From: Buxus sempervirens
Taxonomy: Eukaryota > Streptophyta > Magnoliopsida > Buxales > Buxaceae
Assembly (NCBI GenBank): GCA_947561395.2
Contig: OX387184.1
Coordinates: 43,390,766-43,454,765 of the forward strand
Reading direction: 5' to 3'
DNA length: 64,000 nt
Shown here piece after piece: positions 25,801 through 36,548 of this stretch; the first letter of the stretch is position 1, and each line of letters opens with the position of its first letter. The notes under the pieces were generated by a model. It was given only the letters and a program-made list of their open reading frames with translations, was not told the DNA's origin and searched no databases. The translations under genes and the position numbers were made by a program.

Positions 25801-26057
25801 ATGAAATTAATATCATTTCCAAAAGAAATGATTGTGCTGCTGAGCATATTAACTCTTCATTGGACCGTGCTTCCTCTCTCATGGCTCAAGTAAGTATTGC
25901 GAGGCTTCCTCTGGTTATTAATTGCAATCCACCTACTTTTTTTCCCTCCAATCCATCAAAGCCACTCTTGGTCATCAACCGTGACCACCTCACCACTTCA
26001 GTTATCTCTTCATTTCCTTTACCTTCAAAATCACTTTAACCAAAGCAACTCCCATCC

Positions 26058-27334
26058 TTGGTTGTAGATGTTCCTTTTACCCAGGCTTTTCCATCTAAGT
26101 CCAAACTTCCCCCACTTGTGATAAATGTTCCAAAGCCCAATTACTCCGAATCAACTGTGCCATGGAATTACAGTGAAGGCTTCACCACCACAGTTCTAGT
26201 GGTTGATAGGGAGAGCAAAGAAGGTATAAACCTCATGATGAGATTAGGAAAATGTGTAGGAGAAGGAGAGAAACAAAAGGAAACTGAGAAAGAAAGAAAA
26301 GAAACAGAAGAGAAGACAAAATTGAAAGGAAAAGCAAAAATAGGGGAAGATGCTCCCCAGTTTGCTGAAAGTGAGGCGGTAAGCCTCATTAAAATAATAA
26401 AAAAAGTGAATTCAATATTGTCAATCAGTTAAATAAGGTCCCTGCCCAGATTTCAATACTGGGACTTTTTTTGAATTCTGAAAAGCATAGGGATTCATTA
26501 TTGAAGGTGCTTCAGAGTGCACATGTGCCCAAAGCTATTGATCCAGACCAGCTAGGGAAAATGGTTGGCCAAATCTTATCTTACAATGTGATAAGTTTTT
26601 TAGAAAGTGAAATAAGCCCAGGTGGGTGTTATCATGTTGACACTTTGCACATCACTGTGCTTTGTAAGGGCTATATGATAGCACAAGTTTTAATTGACAA
26701 TGGGTCAGCCTTAAATGTTTGCCCATTAATCACTTTTGCCAAGCTTGGTCTGGATCAATCCAAGATCAAACAAAATGGGAGGATTGTAAGGGCTTTTGAT
26801 AGCTCTAAGACACACTCCTTAGGGGAGATTGAACTGCCAGTCACTATTGGACCCAATATCTTTAACATCACATTTGAAGTGATGGATATTCCAGCAGCTT
26901 TCAATCTGCTCCTATGAAGACTGTGGATACACTCGGCTAGGGCAACATCATCTACTCTTCACCAAAGGGTGAAGTATATAAAAGGAAAAAGGGTGATAAC
27001 TGTCCTCGTTGAGAATTTAGTACCTCCAATAGTGCCACCTAATGTACCCTTCATTAATGTCGAGATGACTGTCGACCAAATTGAATTTCACTCTTTCCAA
27101 TTTGAGACTGTCAATTTCATACCTGGGGGGTATCAAGATAAGGAAGGGAAGATGACCTGTGCTGAAAAGATGGGGGGAAAAGTGCTAAAAAAATATAATT
27201 TCCATTCAGGGAAAGGTTTGGTTGTCAACTTACAAGGAAGGTTGGAGCCAATAAGGGCCAAGAAGCTTACCCCTAAAGTAGGATTGGGGTTTAAACCAAG
27301 AGGTTGGAGAAGGCAGAATCAAAATATAGAGTAG
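26058..27334 (+). pseudogene. Tat element protease region, broken
   Basis: Start of pol. Bases 26160-26410 hold a Glu/Lys-rich linker. After a frameshift, 26471-26917 encode the retropepsin region with active-site motif IDNGSALNVCP (about 26690) and the flap and C-terminal parts ending in FEVMDIPAAFNLLL. Here a TGA at 26915 replaces a conserved Gly codon, and RLWIHSARA follows in the same frame. Bases 26969-27334 carry a glycine-rich stretch ending KVGLGFKPRG that resembles the G-patch-like tail found after the protease in this lineage. The catalytic Asp-Asn-Gly is intact, but the frame is broken at both ends. The protein would process Gag-Pol. Confidence 0.75.
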
Positions 27335-28019
27335 GAAAGCAAAGGAAGATTCCCTCATCTAAGGGAAACTTTCCCAAAATCTTCCCACAAGATTCAGATA
27401 TCTTCTCCCACAGATCAATTAAAACCTCCATACCATAACCCCAACCCTTTCATGAATCCATATATCCCCACTTTGTAACCCTATATCCCACCTTTTTCAA
27501 ATGAAACAATGGGTGGGCCTGGGCCACAGCCAGGACAGCAGCAAGATTTTTCTAAAGACGTTGGGGCTTTCTTTGCCATGACTGAAGGCAAAAAAACTGA
27601 AGAAGCAAATGAGGTGCCTTGAATTGACTGGGCAGCAGTAAAAATTCCAGATGAGGTCATATCTGGATTGGGCCCCACAACAGAAAAGGGTGGTATAAAT
27701 CATCCGGTGATGATGGCATCGGACTCTAAGCTTGAGGAGCAAGCTTGCACTATTTCACCTGCTCCAGAAAAATTTATTTTGAAAAATTGGGAGGAGACTC
27801 CCCTTACCTTTGAAGCGGTGTTTGATTGGCAAAATACGCGGCTTCCAAAAAAAAAACTCCATTAGTGGAAGGCCCTTTTCCTGAAGGTTTTAATGAGCCT
27901 TTGTCTTCAGGAAAAGCTTTTTTAGAAGGCTCACAAAAAACCTAAAAATATTTTTCCATTTTTTCTAGAAAATTTAAGTTTTCCAAAAAGGTCAAAACCA
28001 TTTATGAACCATATAAGCA
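27335..28019 (+). other. Tat pol spacer between protease and RT, decayed
   Basis: Contains scattered in-frame pieces of the acidic spacer that links protease and reverse transcriptase in Tat elements, for example the frame at 27668-27865. Many stops are present and no domain is recognisable. Confidence 0.5.
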
Positions 28020-29534
28020 AAGAAATTTGATCAAGTTGAATATGACTTCGACCTTGAGCTTGACTTTGACCTAATGGGGATCGAAGAAGAGACCAAGGTC
28101 AAAGAAGACGACCCGTCTAAAGAAATTGCATATCAATTGGAGGGTCATGAAAATGGTGTTCAACCTAATATTGAAGAGACCATTTCAATAAATCTAGGGA
28201 CCAAAGATGACCTAAAAATAGTGAAGGTTGGGGCATGCCTGTCTAATGTGCAGCGTGGTGAAATAACACAGTTCTTAGCTGATTATAAAGATGTATTCGC
28301 ATGGTCGTATCGGGATATGCCAGGGTTGGATACTGACATGGTTGTGCACAGGTTACCAATTCTACCTGGGGTTAAGCCGGTCAAGCAAAAGTTGAGAAGA
28401 TTGAAACCAGAATGGACACTGAAGGTCAAAGATGAAGTAGTCAAGCAATTCCAAGATGGATTTTTGGCAGTCTCTACGTACCTCAAGTGGCTCGCAAATA
28501 TTGTTCCAGTACCAAAGAAGGATGAGAAAGTCAGGGTGTGCGTAGACTACAGAGATCTGAACAAAGCAAGCCCAAAGGATGATTTTCCTCTTCCCCACAT
28601 TGACCTTCTGGTTGACAATACTGCTGTACATAGCCTGTTCTCATTTATGGACGACTTCTCTGGATATAATCAAATCAAGATGGCAAAGGAAGATCAAGAA
28701 AAAACAGCTTTTATTACACCATGGGGTACCTTCCACTACACTATCATGCCATTTGGGCTTAAGAATGCTGGGCAACCTATCAGAGAGCCATGACAGCACT
28801 ATTCCATGCTATGATTCATAAGGAGATGGAGGTCTATGTGGATGATATGATTGCCAAATCGTGTAAAGAAGAAGACTACTTGATCAACCTGAAAAAGGTA
28901 TTCGATCGACTCAGGAAATACAGTTTAAGGCTTAACCCAGCAAAATGTGTCTTTGGGGCTACATCAAGAAAATTGTTAGGATTCATAGTGAGCAGAAGGG
29001 GAATTGAGATTGACCCGGCTAAAGCAAAAGCGATTATTGAAATGCTAGCACCCAGAATAGAGAAGGAAGTTAGGGGTTTCCTTGGAAGAATTTAGTACAT
29101 CAGCCAGTTCATAGCACAGCTCACTGCTATCTGTGAACCGATTTTCAAACTTCTAAGAAAGAACAACCCAACGGTTTGGAATGATGATTGCCAACAAGCC
29201 TTTGACAAGATAGAAGAATATTTGTTGAATCCACCAATGCTAGTGCCACCAACTTTGGGAAGACCACCGATTCTGTACTTGTCAGTTTTGAAGACATCAA
29301 TGGGATGTGTCTTGGGGCAGCATGATGAGACGGGCAGAAAAGAAATGACTATTTACTATCTAAGTAAGAAGTTCACAGAATATGAAGCCAAGTATTCTCC
29401 TTTGGAAAAGACCTGTTGTGCTTTAGTGTGGGCTACTCAAAGACTGAGGCACTACTTCCTTAGTCATGCCACATTATTGAAGTCCTGAATGGACCCTCTA
29501 AAGTACCTATTTGAGAAGCTGGCACTAACTGGCA
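28020..29534 (+). pseudogene. pol: Tat element reverse transcriptase and first RNase H, broken
   Basis: Bases 28074-28793 encode the RT fingers and palm: VCVDYRDLNKASPKDDFPLP, FMDDFSGYNQIKM, AFITPWGTFHYTIMPFGLKN. One G is missing from a run near 28772 and shifts the frame. RT continues from 28790 in another frame with the catalytic EVYVDDMIAKS (YVDD 28835-28846) and RLNPAKCVFGA. A TAG at 29093 interrupts the connection, then RNase H follows (ILYLSVLKTSMGCVLGQHD, YYLSKKFTEYEAKYSPLEK). A TGA at 29486 replaces an Arg codon. At 29535 the copia element cuts the gene; coding resumes at 48172. Confidence 0.9.
29530..29534 (+). other. TSD of copia insertion (TGGCA)
   Basis: TGGCA precedes the copia 5' LTR and is repeated at 48167-48171 after the 3' LTR. 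This proves that the two halves of Tat pol were once continuous and that 29535-48166 is one insertion. Confidence 0.95.
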
Positions 29535-29660
29535 TGTAAGTGTGAAAACTCACACTCCTGTTATGGCAAATGTTTGACAAAGTTTGTCTTCTAATGAAGC
29601 TTCAAGATGTGCAGATTAAATAATGAAAATTCAGTTAATTGAGTAAAGAAGAAGAAGACG

Positions 29661-29880
29661 ATGCTGCCACACAGCTTTAACGCCACTGCCACCCCGCTGG
29701 CAGCGCATAAGTGAATTAGTGTTTTGAAAGAAAGGTCCGTGCACATGCCGCGTACTCTCCCGCTAGCAGCTCGCTAGCAGCGCGCTTTTAACTGATTCAA
29801 CTTGTTCTGAGCGGGACTTGAGTTCGCTTCCAGCCGTCTACATCGATCGCTTCACGACGCCACCAGCGCTCGACGCGATC
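29661..29880. promoter_or_regulatory. CpG motif island in copia U3
   Basis: Repeated words CGCTGGCAGCGC, CGCTAGCAGCTCGCTAGCAG and CGCCACTGCC, with related 'ccagcgctcgacgcg', stand out in an otherwise AT-rich LTR just upstream of the TATA box. The second copia LTR (62090-62440) has more copies. The 14-mer GCTCGCTGGCAGCG of that LTR recurs at 36419-36432, upstream of the copia accessory gene. Confidence 0.65.
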
Positions 29881-29892
29881 TGAGTTTTATTC

Positions 29893-29900
29893 TTTAAATA
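29893..29900 (+). promoter_or_regulatory. TATA-like box of copia LTR
   Basis: TTTAAATA follows the motif island and is kept in the 3' LTR and in the second copia (TTTAAATAGA near 62452). Transcription would start near 29925. Confidence 0.55.
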
Positions 29901-29951
29901 AACGTGTTGTAATTTTTAATTGTGACTTTTTTCTTTGGATCATTTTTGATT

Positions 29952-30473
29952 TCGAATCTTGAGGTGTTTGAGATTCGATCAAATCTTCTTTAGAGAGTTG
30001 GCGATCGAGTGAGGGGGAGATCTGAGATAGATCACCTGGAATTGAAGATAGAGGATTCTTCTTCAATTCGGAACTTCATCTGATCATGTGATCGCCTGGA
30101 CTGGTGATCGGCCTTGATTGATGCGTAGGTGGATTCCTACTACATTGGATCGTCTCAGTGGATTCTGAGGTGATTGCTGCGATCTGGATTGATCGTGTTC
30201 TGCAGCTTGTGGATTCAAGCTGTGTTGCAGTTCGTGGATTCGAACTGTGGATTGCTGTTGAGTGAGTCAAATTGTAAAGGTTAAGTATGTACTCCTTTGT
30301 AATTGTCTTTTCATTCAATAGTGGATTTCGAAGGGTTAGTCGCCTCATATAGACTCGAGGTTTTTCCTGGATCTGGATCCAGGTTTCCTCGTATAATTCT
30401 CTGTGTATTATTTCCGCATTGTTCAATTCTGAATTGTTATAGATCGTGGACCTATAGAGTAGTCCTCTACTCT
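29952..30473 (+). other. Chain of RNA hairpins in copia leader (R-U5)
   Basis: Eight short hairpins are visible: TCGAATCT/AGATTCGA (29952-29978), GAATTGAAGA/TCTTCAATTC (30039-30069), GTAGG/CCTAC (30125-30140), CTCAG/CTGAG (30154-30169), CAGCTTG/CAAGCTG (30203-30222), CAGTTCG/CGAACTG (30228-30247), CCTGGATC/GATCCAGG (30366-30383) and AGAGTAG/CTACTCT (30456-30473). Four of them share the loop TGGATT with different stems. Paired changes in the second copia LTR keep several stems. The folding is read by eye, not computed. Confidence 0.65.
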
Positions 30474-30479
30474 TTCAAG

Positions 30480-30492
30480 TGGTATCAGAGCC
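30480..30492 (+). promoter_or_regulatory. Copia primer-binding site
   Basis: TGGTATCAGAGCC, two bases after the LTR end, is complementary to the 3' end of initiator methionine tRNA, the usual copia primer. Confidence 0.9.
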
Positions 30493-30537
30493 TACTCACT
30501 TTGAATTTCTATACAAAGTGTGATCTAGATCTATAGC

Positions 30538-32070
30538 ATGGATTTTGGAAAAGAAGGAGGATCTGCCTCTAGACCTCCATTATTTGAAGGTAACACTTAT
30601 TCTTACTGGAAAGCAAGAATGAGAGCTTACCTGAAATCAATCGATGAGCGTGTCTGGCTCTCGGTTTGTAATGGTTATCATCCACCTGAGATCACAACAG
30701 AAGTAGGTGTTGTGATCCCTAAACCTCATGATCAGTGGACTAAAAATGAATCTGATCAATGTGGATGGAACAACAAGGCAATGAATGCCTTATTTTGTGC
30801 TGTTAGTGTTGAGGAATTCAGGAGAATTTCCTCATGTGAAGTTGCTAAGGAAGCTTGGGACATTCTTGAAGTCACTCATGAAGGAGCCTCAGCTGTCAAG
30901 CTTTCCAGACTTCAAAGACTTACTACATCTTTCGAAACTCTATATATGAAAGATGATGAGTCTTTTGATGAGTTTTATGCTAAACTCTCAGATATTGTTA
31001 ATTCTAGTTTTAATCTTGGAGAAAAAATCTCTACATCAAAGGTTATTAGAAAAATCTTAAGATCTTTGCTTGAAAAATTCAGACCTAAAGTAACTGCAAT
31101 ACAAGAGGCAAAAGATGTAGATAACATGAGAATTGAATATCTGGTAGGATCTTTACAGACTTATGAGCTAGATCTGAATATTCCAAAAAGAAATAAAGGA
31201 ATAGCTCTAAAATCTGTAAAATCTGTAAATACTGAAGAATCAGATAATTCTGATGTTGATATGGATGAACTTGTTCTCTTAGCCAAAAAGTTTAAGAAAA
31301 TGTTTAAAAAGAGACAATCAAATTCTTCATCATCCATGGACAGATCAAATAGGAGATCTGATAAGAAAATGTCTGATCCAAGAAAGGAGAAGAAATTTTC
31401 TCAGAATGATGAAGTCCAATGTTACAAATGTAGAGGATTTGGACATTTTGCATCTGATTGTCCCTCAAAGGATAAAAAGAAAAAGACTAATTATCAGGTT
31501 ACTTGGGATGACAGTAACACTGATAATTCTTCACAATCTGATGAGGATATCTCTGCTAATTTTACTGCTTTCAATTCATTTTACTCATCCTCTTCTGGTA
31601 GTTCAATCTCTGGAATTGCAGGAGATAATAAAGAGACTTTATCAGATGATGAAGAAGAACTACAAAAAGCCTACAATCAGCTCTATAAGGAATTCAATAG
31701 AGCTCAGAAGAAAGTCAAGAAACTGAGTAAAAAATTGAAGGAATCAGAAACAGAGAAAAATAAAGCTCTTGCAGAAATTGAGTCAATAAACCAGAAGTTA
31801 CTTGAAAGACATGCCAAAGAAGATTTTCTGGTAACTTCTTTAACTGAAAAAATTGAAAAACTAAAAGAAAAGGAAGCTCAGATTTCTGCACTTCAAGGTA
31901 AAGTGATTGAACTTGAGAAAGGTTCAAATTCAAGCAAATCTAATGCTTCAAATTCTTCTACAGGAAATCATCAAATTAATAAGGAATTAATTTCAAAGGA
32001 AGTTCCTGAAAGCTCAAATTCTGCTGAAAAGAGAATAAGTGTAAGTAATCAAAACAAGGAATCTTCATAG
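30538..32070 (+). CDS. gag: Copia Gag polyprotein, ended by in-frame TAG
   Basis: Forms the virus-like particle and binds element RNA. The ATG at 30538 follows the PBS by 45 bp, and the second copia has the same start (63226). Residues 1-230 are the SIRE-type gag core (PPLFEGNTYSYWKARMRAYL, WDILEVTHEGASAVKLSRLQ, ESFDEFYAKLSDIVNSSFNL). A Lys/Ser-rich stretch is followed by a CCHC zinc knuckle CYKCRGFGHFASDC (31420-31461). An acidic Ser-rich part and a long Lys/Glu coiled coil (about 375-465) end the frame. The TAG at 32068 falls in the same frame as the downstream pol, so it is a point mutation in one Gag-Pol frame and not a normal gag end. The usual LPEKFRPKV motif has Leu for Pro here. Confidence 0.9.
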   Translation: MDFGKEGGSASRPPLFEGNTYSYWKARMRAYLKSIDERVWLSVCNGYHPPEITTEVGVVIPKPHDQWTKNESDQCGWNNKAMNALFCAVSVEEFRRISSCEVAKEAWDILEVTHEGASAVKLSRLQRLTTSFETLYMKDDESFDEFYAKLSDIVNSSFNLGEKISTSKVIRKILRSLLEKFRPKVTAIQEAKDVDNMRIEYLVGSLQTYELDLNIPKRNKGIALKSVKSVNTEESDNSDVDMDELVLLAKKFKKMFKKRQSNSSSSMDRSNRRSDKKMSDPRKEKKFSQNDEVQCYKCRGFGHFASDCPSKDKKKKTNYQVTWDDSNTDNSSQSDEDISANFTAFNSFYSSSSGSSISGIAGDNKETLSDDEEELQKAYNQLYKEFNRAQKKVKKLSKKLKESETEKNKALAEIESINQKLLERHAKEDFLVTSLTEKIEKLKEKEAQISALQGKVIELEKGSNSSKSNASNSSTGNHQINKELISKEVPESSNSAEKRISVSNQNKESS

Positions 32071-35000
32071 AAAATTTCTGCTGGAGAAGTAAGACCAACA
32101 GGTAAATCTTCAACTTCTGAGAAATCTAAATCTGTACAGTTTAGAAATGCTGGCAAGTCTAGAAATGTTGATTTTTCTGAACATAGGTTCATACCTGTAT
32201 GCCATCACTGCAATAAAAAGGGTCATATAAGACCAAAGTGTTATGCACTGTATGGTTTCCCTGATGGATATTTTGATAATAAGAGAAAAGTGAATCAAAG
32301 TCAGTCCCTGGACTTGTACAACAGATTTGACTCCCTGTTAAAATTGACTGAAACATTAAATCAGGAAGTCACAAATCTGTCAAAGAAGCTTCCTTCAAAA
32401 ACTCAAGTAGTTGATGAAGGTACTTTTCAGAAGACTCCTGAAAAACAGATTTGGGTAAGAAAAGATTCCTTAGTTGCTAATGTGGTTCATGTAGCTTTAA
32501 AAGCTCATGATGTCAACATGTGGTACTTGGACAGTGGTTGTTCAAGACACATGTGTGGTCATAAGGCTATGTTCAGTACTTTTGAAGAATACTTTGGTGG
32601 AAGTGTTACATTTGGTGATGGAAGCACCTCCCAGGTCAAAGGTAAAGGAACTGTTACAGGTCCAAATGGAGTTTGCTTAAAGAATGTTCTATTTGTATCT
32701 GGTTTGAAGGCAAACCTTATCAGTATTAGCCAATTATGTGATTCCAGATTATTTGTTAATTTTACCAGAAAAGAATGCAAAATATTGGATAAATCTGGTA
32801 GAACTGTTCTTGTAGGTGAAAAAACAAGTGATAATTGCTATGGGATTATTGGAAACAATGAGTGTTCTTTAAAATCCTCCATAGGCAATGAAATTGATTT
32901 GTGGCATAGAAGACTTGGCCACATTAACTATAGAGATTTGTCAAAAATCTCTAAGTCTGAGCTGGTTAGAGGAATTCCCAAGTTTGGGAAAAATAAAAAG
33001 AAAGGAATGTGTGGTCCTTGCAACCAAGGAAAGCAAATCAAAGCCACACACAAGAAAACCAACATTGTAGGAACATCAAGACCATTAGAACTGATTCATA
33101 TGGATTTAATGGGACCTACAAAGACTGAAAGTCTGGGAGGAAAGAAATATATATTTGTTGCTATAGATGACTACAGCAGATATACCTGGGTAGATTTTCT
33201 AAGAGAAAAATCTGAATGTTTCAACTGTTTTAAACATCTGTGCTGTCAAATTCAAGTTGAAAAGAACTTGCAAATAGGAAAGATTGTTAGAATCAGATCT
33301 GATCATGGGACAGAATTTGAGAATCAAATGTTTTCCAATTTCTGTGAAGAACAAGGAATCAAACATGAATTTTCTGCTCCTAAGACCCCACTACAAAATG
33401 GAGTTGTGGAAAGGAAGAACAGAGTTTTACAAGAAATGGCTAGAACCATGATGATAGCCAAGAAAATTTCACCAAAATTCTTGGCTGAAGCTATAAACAC
33501 TGCCTGTTACATTAGTAACAGAGTGTATATCAGATCTGGGTGGAAACAAACTCCCTATGAACTTTGGAAAGGAAAACAGCCTAACTTGAAATATTTCAGA
33601 GTCTTTGGAAGTAAATATTATATTTTAAGGGGCAGAGAAAATCTAGGAAAATTTGATTCTAGAAGTGATGAAGGAATTTTTCTAGGATATTCTTCTTCTA
33701 GTAGAGCATACAGAGTTTTCAATTTATAGAAATCTGTTGTAATGGAATCTATAAATGTGCTAATAGATGATGAAGGTAATGACAGTGAATTTTTGCAGGC
33801 TGTAGATGAAGAGGATGAACTCAGAGATGCATCCCCAAGCAATGAAGTTATTCCTCTGACTAGAACTCTCAAAGACCACCCAACTGAGCAAATTGTTGGA
33901 AAAATTTCAGATGGAGTAAGAACAAGACATCAACTACAGAATGAGGTAGGATTTTCTTCCTACTTATCTCAATTTGAGCCAAAATCTTATAAAGATGCAT
34001 TGTTGGATGATTCTTGGTTGAATGCTATGCATGAAGAACTAAATCAATTTACTAGAAACAATGTTTGGGAATTGGTTGAAAGACCTTCTGATCTGAATGT
34101 GATAGGAACCAAGTGGATTTTTAAGAACAAATCTGATGAGAATGGGGTAGTAACCAGAAATAAGGCTAGGCTTGTTGCTCAGGGGTATACTCAAATAGAA
34201 GGAATAGATTTTGATGAAACCTTTGCTCCTGTAGCTAGGTTAGAATCTATCAGATTGCTGCTGTCTATTGCTTGTTTTTTACAGTTTAAACTATTTCAAA
34301 TGAATGTTAAGAGTGCTTTCTTGAATCGATATTTGAATGAAGAGGTCTATGTAGAGCAACCTAAAGGATTTGAAGACTCTAACTATCCTAAACATGTGTA
34401 TAAACTGAACAAGGCACTGTATGGACTCAAACAAGCTCCTAGAGCTTGGTATGAGAGACTCACCTCCTTTTTACTTGAATCTGGTTTTATGAGAGGAAAT
34501 GTGGATAAAACTCTCTTTATTCAAAGAGAGTCCAAACATATTTTGATTGCTCAAATCTATGTTGATGACATAGTGTTTGGGTCCACTTCTGAAAATCATG
34601 CTCACTCCTTTGCTGACTTAATGAAAAGTGAATTTGAAATGAGTATGATGGGTGAACTGAACTTTTTCTTAGGTCTTCAGATTTATCAATCTCAACAAGG
34701 AATTTTTTTCTCTCAAGCAAAATATTCAAGAAATCTTGTTAAGAGATTCAGCGTAACTCATGCTAAACATGCTAGGACTCCTATGAGTACTAGTTTAAAA
34801 CTTGGAAAAGATGAATCTGGAAAAGTTGTAGACCCTACCCTGTACAGAGGAATGATTGGGAGTCTACTGTACTTAACAGCAAGTAGACCTGATATAAGCT
34901 TTAGTGTTGGAGTTTGTGCTAGATATCAGGCTAATCCTAAAGAATCCCATCTGAATGCTGTAAAAAGGATTATAAAATATGTTAATGGAACTGTTGATCT

Positions 35001-35502
35001 GGGAATCTGGTTTTCCAAAGAGACCAACCCACATCTTACTGGATACACTGATGCTGATTGGGCTGGGTGTATGGATGATAGAAAAAGCACCTCTGGTGGT
35101 TGTTTTTACATGGGTAATAATCTCATTGCCTGGTTAAGCAAAAAGCAAAACTGTGTTTCTCTAAGTACTGCTGAAGCTGAGTATATTACTGCAGGAAGCA
35201 GCTGTACTCAACTTATATGGATGAAACAAATGTTATCTGATTATGGGTTAGATCAAGATCAAATGATTCTCTTCTGTGACAATCAAAGTGCCATAAATAT
35301 CTCCAAGAATCCTGTTCAACACTCAAGGACTAAACATATAGATATCAGGCATCACTTTATAAGAGAGTTGATTGAAGACAAAACTGTTATGATTGAATAT
35401 ATATCTACTAAAAAACAGTTGGCTGACATTTTTACTAAACCTTTAGATCAGAACAGATTTGAAACTCTTAGGAAATCCCTAGGAGTATGCTCTCAAAACT
35501 GA
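32071..35502 (+). pseudogene. pol: Copia pol: second zinc knuckle, protease, integrase, RT, RNase H
   Basis: Same frame as gag, broken by TAG at 33727. A second knuckle CHHCNKKGHIRPKC lies at 32200-32241. Protease has WYLDSGCSRHMCG (32521). Integrase has the HHCC finger (LWHRRLGHINYRDLSK, CGPCNQGK) and the DD35E core (HMDLMGPTKTE, RIRSDHGTEFEN, PLQNGVVERKNR), then the KYFRVFGSKYYIL tail. The TAG lies in the linker before RT. RT has [34 protein letters not shown] and catalytic YVDD (34558-34569). RNase H has [27 protein letters not shown] and [15 protein letters not shown]. All catalytic motifs look intact, so the only visible lesions in Gag-Pol are the two TAG stops. Confidence 0.92.
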
Positions 35503-36340
35503 AAATCAGGTTCTGTTTTGAGTTAATTTTGATGTAAAATGTCTTACATATCTATTCAAAATGAATTTGTGTGTTCTTATTACTAAGATCTGTTTTCAGG
35601 AAGATTGAGTTTATGCATATTGACAGAAATGTCTTATTTCTAACCAGCAACTTTGTATGAAACACCTTTACGTATTGAAGCTTATTGTGTGGTAAAGCTT
35701 GGGATCTATAGGCTATCACCTTTATGAAATGAAAAGTTTTGGAAATGGCTGCCATAGAGATTAGAGTGAAAGCCACTGTAAATCTCAAAAAGAAAAAGAG
35801 AAATAAGGTATATTCTTGGAATGAACTGTAAACTCAGGTTTTTTAAGGGTCAATGCCTTCTTTAAAAAGAAAAGAAAAAGAGATCAGAAAAGGCTACCTA
35901 TCTCTGATGTGCGAAAGCCACCAAAATGAAGTTGGGATATGTCTATACTTTTCAAGATTGTTTACACTGAAATAGCCTTCTATATGTATGAAGTGTAAAA
36001 GTCAAAAATGTTGCTCATTTCTCACAAGCATTGATTCATTAATATGCATATGTGCTCAATATCTTGAAGAAAATTTATAGTATGAGAAACCATGAAGGAA
36101 ATTTTGCTCTTTGATATGAAATGTACCACATCTGAATTAACTTTGATAGGTACTTCAAGATCAGTTTTGTGATAAGTACTTCTTAGATTGAATAAGTTGA
36201 TTATCTGGATGATTTTTGGTTTAGCTAAAATCTTAGCTTTGTGTTTGGAAGTATGAGGCTGTCATGAAGAATAGTTCAAACCTCTTTTATAAATTTCTGC
36301 CTTGAATCTGTGTTTTTCCTTGTGTGTGCATGTGCACCTT
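35503..36340 (+). other. Copia spacer between pol and accessory gene
   Basis: Non-coding, AT-rich. No conserved protein and no open frame over 80 codons on either strand. It probably holds the 3' part of the Gag-Pol transcript unit and sequences upstream of the accessory gene. Confidence 0.5.
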
Positions 36341-36435
36341 CTACGTCGCTAGAAGCGTGCATGTAGCCTTCTCTAGTATTGCTTGCTCTGGCACAAGCCC
36401 ATTTCTACGACGCCAGTTGCTCGCTGGCAGCGTAC
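36341..36435. promoter_or_regulatory. Copia LTR-type motif island upstream of accessory gene
   Basis: Contains CGTCGCTAGAAGCGTGC, ACGACGCCAGTTGC and GCTCGCTGGCAGCG. These are the same words that fill the U3 of the copia LTRs. It sits directly upstream of a TATA box, as in the LTR, which suggests shared control. Confidence 0.6.
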
Positions 36436-36445
36436 TCTGTTTGCC

Positions 36446-36454
36446 TATATATAG
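36446..36454 (+). promoter_or_regulatory. TATA box of copia accessory gene
   Basis: TATATATAG, 11 bp after the motif island. After removing the nested element it lies about 290 bp upstream of the accessory ATG at 45593. Transcription would start near 36480, in 'cgcctgttctttttcacc'. Confidence 0.6.
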
Positions 36455-36548
36455 GTGCAATTGCGGTCATTTTTTTACGCCTGTTCTTTTTCACCTTCTT
36501 CGATTTCCCTCGCCTCTCGCGTCGTGTCCCGGTGCTGCTGTCGCTTTC

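Larger units (their letters stand above)
29535..30477 (+). repeat. Copia 5' LTR
   Basis: TG...CA ends. The first 18 bases after TGTA can fold (AGTGTGA/TCACACT), and so can the last 18 before TTTCA (AGAGTAG/CTACTCT). U3 carries a CpG motif island (29661-29880) and a TATA-like box (29893). The transcribed part carries a chain of hairpins. It differs from the 3' LTR by a 29-bp segment absent there and about 14 substitutions. Confidence 0.95.

Noticed and set aside
32068..32070. TAG between copia gag and pol as a programmed readthrough codon
   Set aside because: The gag frame continues into pol, so readthrough is formally possible, but a second TAG at 33727 lies inside pol and the second copia has a TAG elsewhere in gag. 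Random mutation explains all three better.
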